NCBI GenBank assembly: GCA_902580565.1
Contig: CACHLD010000008.1
Coordinates: 1-37,279 of the forward strand
Source of the DNA: an uncultured Pelagibacteraceae bacterium
GTDB taxonomy: Bacteria; Pseudomonadota; Alphaproteobacteria; Pelagibacterales; Pelagibacteraceae
Length of the DNA: 37,279 nt
Reading direction: 5' to 3'
This document shows positions 34,182-37,279 of the stretch, piece by piece. Each line of letters starts with the position of its first letter. Position 1 is the first letter of the stretch. Position numbers and translations under genes: made by a program. Under the pieces are notes generated by a model that saw nothing but the letters and a program-made list of their open reading frames with translations, searched no databases and was not told the origin of the DNA.

Positions 34182-35228
34182 ATGGGTAAAATTTTGATAA
34201 TAGGTGCTGGCGCCATGGGTACTGCTTTTTCTTTACCATGTTTAGACAATAATCACGATACAAGTATTGTTGGAACACATTTAGAAAATGAATTTATTGA
34301 TAATTTAAAAGATAATAAAAATTTACATACAAGCTTAGGAATCCATATCCCAGAGGGTGTAAAAATATTAAAGTTTGAAAACTTTAAAGAAATATTTAAA
34401 TCAAATGTAGATTTAATTGTTTTAGGAGTTAGCTCAAAAGGAATAGAATGGGTTTCAAGCCAATTAATCAAAATAGCAAAAAATAAAAGATTACCTAATA
34501 TTCTTATGTTAACGAAAGGTCTAAGTATTTATGAAAATAACTATGAATTATTAGTTGAAAAACTTAAAAGATTATTAACATCCAAAGGTATTACCGAAGT
34601 TAATATTTCAGCAGTAGGAGGCCCTTGTTTAGCGGCAGGATTAGCAAATAGAGTTCATAGTAGTGTAGTTATAGCTAATAAAGATATACAAACTGCAAAA
34701 AAAATTGCTGATATGGTAAATACAAGTTATTACCACACCTCATATTCAGATGACTTAAATGGTGTAGAGGTTTCTGCTGCAATTAAAAATATTTTTTCAA
34801 TGGCGGTTGGAGCCGCAAAAGGCTTATGTAGTAACAATGTTTCTGACGATATCAGAAAAAAAAATTACCTAAATACAGCATCTGCTCTTATTAAGCAGTC
34901 AATTCATGAAATGGAAATATTTGTAGAGCATCTGAAAGGAAAGAAAGAAACAGTTAAAGGTCTTGCTGGCTTAGGAGATCTTTATGTAAGCTCTGGTGGA
35001 GGTAGAAATGCAAAAATGGGATCTTACATTGGGGAGGGATTAACTTTTTCTGAAGCAAAAAAAACTAAGATGGAAAAAGTAACTGTAGAAGGAGCAGATT
35101 TAGCAATTGAAATTGCAAAAAAGATAAATGAAGATTTTGATGAAAAAACATTGCCATTAATGATCGCTATGATTAATGCAATTACGAAAGATAAAAAGCT
35201 TGAGTTAAATTGGGACTTATTTAGATGA
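34182..35228 (+). CDS. gpsA: NAD(P)-dependent glycerol-3-phosphate dehydrogenase, divergent GpsA type
   Basis: GpsA interconverts dihydroxyacetone phosphate and glycerol 3-phosphate. Seen: the N-terminal dinucleotide fold GAGAMGTAFS, the LTKGLSI segment, a C-terminal helical domain with catalytic-region VEVSAAIKNIFSMAVGAAKG, and GLAGLGDLYVSSGGGRNAKMG. The usual GPSFA-E motif is replaced by GGPCLAAGLANRVHSS, so this is a divergent subtype. The 348-residue length is normal. It lies before glpK and a probable uptake protein, so it may oxidise glycerol 3-phosphate for growth as well as supply it for phospholipids. I do not see another G3P dehydrogenase in the window. Confidence 0.88.
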   Translation: MGKILIIGAGAMGTAFSLPCLDNNHDTSIVGTHLENEFIDNLKDNKNLHTSLGIHIPEGVKILKFENFKEIFKSNVDLIVLGVSSKGIEWVSSQLIKIAKNKRLPNILMLTKGLSIYENNYELLVEKLKRLLTSKGITEVNISAVGGPCLAAGLANRVHSSVVIANKDIQTAKKIADMVNTSYYHTSYSDDLNGVEVSAAIKNIFSMAVGAAKGLCSNNVSDDIRKKNYLNTASALIKQSIHEMEIFVEHLKGKKETVKGLAGLGDLYVSSGGGRNAKMGSYIGEGLTFSEAKKTKMEKVTVEGADLAIEIAKKINEDFDEKTLPLMIAMINAITKDKKLELNWDLFR

Positions 35229-35413
35229 AAAAATTATTGATAATATTTCTTACATTTATTGTTCATTCTCAGATCTTGGCAAATGACCGTCAAGACTTTA
35301 AGGCTAACAATAATATTTCTGATCAGCTTAAAATTTTACAAGATCTTTATAAATCTGGTGTCTTAAGCGGCTATGAATACGAAAAAGAAAAAAAAAGAAT
35401 TTTAAATAATTAA
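35225..35413 (+). CDS. Exported SHOCT-domain peptide
   Basis: A 62-residue protein. Seen: a signal peptide (about 1-20, ending ILAN), a short polar linker, and a C-terminal SHOCT-like helix pair of the form 'L-x-x-L-x-x-L-Y-K-S-G-V-L-S-G-x-E-Y-E-x-x-K-x-R-I-L'. SHOCT modules are small oligomerisation elements usually found at the ends of other proteins. Here it is almost the whole mature protein and should be periplasmic. It overlaps gpsA as ATGA and ends one base before the glpK ATG, so it is a real part of this unit. Its function is unknown. Confidence 0.8.
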   Translation: MKKLLIIFLTFIVHSQILANDRQDFKANNNISDQLKILQDLYKSGVLSGYEYEKEKKRILNN

Positions 35414-35414
35414 A

Positions 35415-36896
35415 ATGAAAAAATTTATAGTTTCTATCGATGCAGGTACTACATCCAATAGATCAATTTTGTTTGATTTAAAAGGGAAACCTATTTATTC
35501 ATCTCAAAAAGAATTTACCCAATATTTTCCTAAAAGCGGATGGGTTGAACATGATCCAGATGAAATTTGGAAAACTACGATAAAAACATTAAGAGATGTA
35601 ATTACTAAAGTAAAAAAAATAAGAGGTAAAATTCTAAGTATCGGAATAACAAATCAAAGAGAAACAACTGTTCTATGGGATAGTAAAACCGGAAAACCCG
35701 TTTATAAAGCAATAGTTTGGCAAGATAGAAGACAGGAGGAGTTTTGTAAGAAATTAAGAAAACAAAATAAAGATACAATGATCTTTAACAAGACTGGCTT
35801 ATTAATTGATTCATACTTTTCCGGAACAAAAATAAAATGGATCTTAGACAATATCCCTAAAGCTAAATATTTAATGAATAAAAAACAATTACTATTTGGA
35901 ACTATTGATAGCTTTTTAATTTGGAAACTTACTAAGGGTAAAGTACATGCGACTGATGCTACAAATGCTAGCAGGACAATGATTTATAACATTTCATCAA
36001 ATAAATGGGATGATACAATTTTAAAATTACTTAAAATTAAAAGACATATTCTTCCAGAAGTTAAGGATTGTGCAGATGATTATGGTCATACACATTCTAC
36101 AATTACTGGTATTTCAATACCTATAAACGGTGTAGTAGGTGATCAACAGTCCGCAACAATAGGCCAATGTTGTTTTGAACCAGGATCATTAAAGAGTACA
36201 TACGGAACAGGAGCATTCGTATTACTTAATACAGGAAGTAAAAAAATTTACTCTAAAAACAGACTATTAACTACAATTGCATACAGAATAAATGGAAAAA
36301 CAACTTATGCTATGGAAGGATCAATTTTTATAGCGGGAGCTGGTGTTCAATGGTTAAGAGATAGAATGAAGTTTTTCAAAAAAGCTTCAGAAACTGAAAA
36401 AATCATTAAAAAACTAAAAAATAATAATGGAATTTATTTAGTTCCTGCTTTTACTGGTCTTGGAGCACCTCACTGGAATGCAAATTCTAGGGGTGTGTTA
36501 AGTGGAATAACAAGAGACACGAGCCCCGAAGAAATAGTAAGAGCTACTATTGAAGCAGTGGCTTACCAAACTTATGATTTATTTGAAGCGATGAAACACG
36601 ATGGCTTAAAACCAAGAATAGTAAAGGTCGATGGTGGAATGGTCAGGAATAACTGGTTTTCACAATTTTTATCGGATGTTGTAAATGTAAAAGTTCTTAG
36701 ACCAAAAGTGCAAGAAACAACGGCTGCAGGAGCTGCTTTTATGGCTGGTCTTAAAATTGGGATTTATAAATCCTTAAAAGACATTTCTAAAAATTGGCAA
36801 ATAGATAAAAAATTTTCACCAAAAATGAATTCCAAGAGAAGAAATATTTTAATTAAAGGCTGGTCTACTAATATTAAAAGAACATTGATAAATTAA
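35415..36896 (+). CDS. glpK: Glycerol kinase
   Basis: GlpK phosphorylates glycerol to glycerol 3-phosphate, trapping it in the cell for GpsA. Seen: the FGGY-family N-terminal phosphate loop DAGTTSNRS, GWVEHDPDEIW, GITNQRETTVLWD, and VWQDRR. DATNASRTMIYN, VVGDQQSATIGQ, STYGTGAFVLLNTG, EGSIFIAGAGVQWLRD and FTGLGAPHWNANSRG follow, then the second nucleotide-binding loop VDGGMVRNNWFSQFLSD. The 493-residue length is normal, and all core motifs look intact. It is the last gene of the ntrY-to-glpK run. Confidence 0.97.
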   Translation: MKKFIVSIDAGTTSNRSILFDLKGKPIYSSQKEFTQYFPKSGWVEHDPDEIWKTTIKTLRDVITKVKKIRGKILSIGITNQRETTVLWDSKTGKPVYKAIVWQDRRQEEFCKKLRKQNKDTMIFNKTGLLIDSYFSGTKIKWILDNIPKAKYLMNKKQLLFGTIDSFLIWKLTKGKVHATDATNASRTMIYNISSNKWDDTILKLLKIKRHILPEVKDCADDYGHTHSTITGISIPINGVVGDQQSATIGQCCFEPGSLKSTYGTGAFVLLNTGSKKIYSKNRLLTTIAYRINGKTTYAMEGSIFIAGAGVQWLRDRMKFFKKASETEKIIKKLKNNNGIYLVPAFTGLGAPHWNANSRGVLSGITRDTSPEEIVRATIEAVAYQTYDLFEAMKHDGLKPRIVKVDGGMVRNNWFSQFLSDVVNVKVLRPKVQETTAAGAAFMAGLKIGIYKSLKDISKNWQIDKKFSPKMNSKRRNILIKGWSTNIKRTLIN

Positions 36897-36908
36897 ATCA
36901 ATCTGCAG

Positions 36909-36938
36909 TTGTATTTGCAAAAGAAACATCTGTACAAT
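36909..36938 (+). promoter_or_regulatory. Candidate promoter for the solute-binding protein gene
   Basis: TTGTAT (36909-36914) and TACAAT (36933-36938) are separated by 18 bases, in the 97-bp spacer between glpK and the binding-protein gene. Transcription would begin near 36945, leaving a leader of about 50 bases ending in a strong Shine-Dalgarno. This is the longest spacer in the window. Confidence 0.45.
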
Positions 36939-36993
36939 TGATCGAGATTTTGTTCCAATTAAAAAAATAATAAACAACAACACGGGGGAATTA

Positions 36994-37279
36994 ATGTTTA
37001 AAACATTGAAAACTATAATAGCTGTTGCTGTTTCATTTTCTATACTTACTATTTCTAATGCTATTGCAGACGGTCATATGGCTGCAATTAAGAAATGGTC
37101 TAATGGTGAGTTTAGTCTTTCAACTCTTTCAGCTAAAGAGAGAGAAAAAGAACTACAATGGTTTCACGATGCTGCAAAGCCGTTCAAAGGAATGTCTATT
37201 AAGGTATTGTCAGAAACTATTCCTACTCACGAGTATGAGTCAAAAGTTTTAACAAAAGCTTTTGAGGAGATAACTGGAA
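36994..37279 (+). CDS. Periplasmic solute-binding protein of an ABC transporter, N-terminal part (3' end outside window)
   Basis: The first 95 codons of a binding protein run off the window end. Seen: a signal peptide (about 1-25, hydrophobic run ending NAIA before DGHMAA) and a mature start typical of a carbohydrate/glycerol-type binding-protein family. The latter has a 'K-E-L-Q-W-F-H-D-A-A-K-P-F-K-G-M' stretch followed by VLSETIPTHEYESKVL and AFEEITG. A G-run (36984-36988) followed by AA gives one of the strongest Shine-Dalgarno sequences in the window, five to six bases before the ATG. That fits the high expression usual for binding proteins. Beside glpK and gpsA the likely substrate is glycerol or a related polyol, as in rhizobial GlpV; this is inference. 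A 75-residue open frame inside it from 37025 is out of frame and not a gene. Confidence 0.82.
   Translation, partial: MFKTLKTIIAVAVSFSILTISNAIADGHMAAIKKWSNGEFSLSTLSAKEREKELQWFHDAAKPFKGMSIKVLSETIPTHEYESKVLTKAFEEITG

Noticed and set aside
37025-37252. 75-codon open frame near the right edge
   Set aside because: It is out of frame with a clear signal peptide and binding-protein sequence that starts at 36994 and runs off the window.

Overview
The window looks like a piece of a streamlined alphaproteobacterial chromosome, most likely from the SAR11/Pelagibacterales group. Evidence seen directly: the DNA is very AT-rich, proteins are rich in Lys/Asn/Ile, and coding density is extreme. No gap exceeds about 100 bp, and neighbouring genes often share stop and start codons as ATGA or TAATG. 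The gene order is the old alphaproteobacterial backbone, but with several blocks missing. The taxonomic call is inference; no rRNA or other marker gene is present.

Layout. (1) 1-10348, plus strand, one uninterrupted run: the end of cdsA, dxr, bamA, skp/ompH, lpxD, fabZ, lpxA, lpxI, a YliI-like sugar dehydrogenase, lpxB and a histone-deacetylase-like hydrolase. This is phospholipid and isoprenoid precursor synthesis, outer-membrane protein assembly and lipid A synthesis. (2) 10428-11054, plus: an isolated two-helix membrane protein with a Pro-Glu repeat. (3) 11055-13910, minus: lexA, gltX and a RecB/Cas4-like PD-(D/E)XK nuclease, apparently one operon behind a perfect alphaproteobacterial LexA box (GTTC-N7-GTTC, 13933-13947). 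(4) 13981-19250, minus: a PpiD-like chaperone followed by trpE, trpG, trpD and trpC. (5) 19314-26086, plus: tpiA, secG, pyrG, kdsA, eno, ftsB-like, lipA, coq10/ratA-like and a small unknown membrane protein. (6) 26089-28200, minus: ispDF, pgpA, cinA/pncC. (7) 28249-36896, plus: ntrY, ntrX, trkA, trkH, gpsA, a SHOCT peptide and glpK. (8) From 36994: the start of a periplasmic solute-binding protein, cut by the window end, probably feeding the glycerol genes beside it.

How the genes work together. Lipid A: the lpx genes, fabZ and kdsA supply lipid A and Kdo, and BamA/Skp build the membrane that holds them. Isoprenoids: dxr and ispDF cover three MEP-pathway steps. Phospholipid: cdsA, pgpA and gpsA. 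Glycerol: gpsA, glpK and the binding protein. Tryptophan: the first steps from chorismate up to indole-glycerol phosphate, except trpF. Regulation is sparse: LexA and the NtrY/NtrX pair are the only recognisable regulators.

The most interesting points are the LexA-headed operon carrying a nuclease, the absence of rseP between dxr and bamA, a PAS-less NtrY paired with an NtrX lacking GAFTGA, and the unknown Pro-Glu membrane protein. I found no rRNA, tRNA, insertion sequence, prophage or CRISPR array, and no gene-free stretch over 300 bases.
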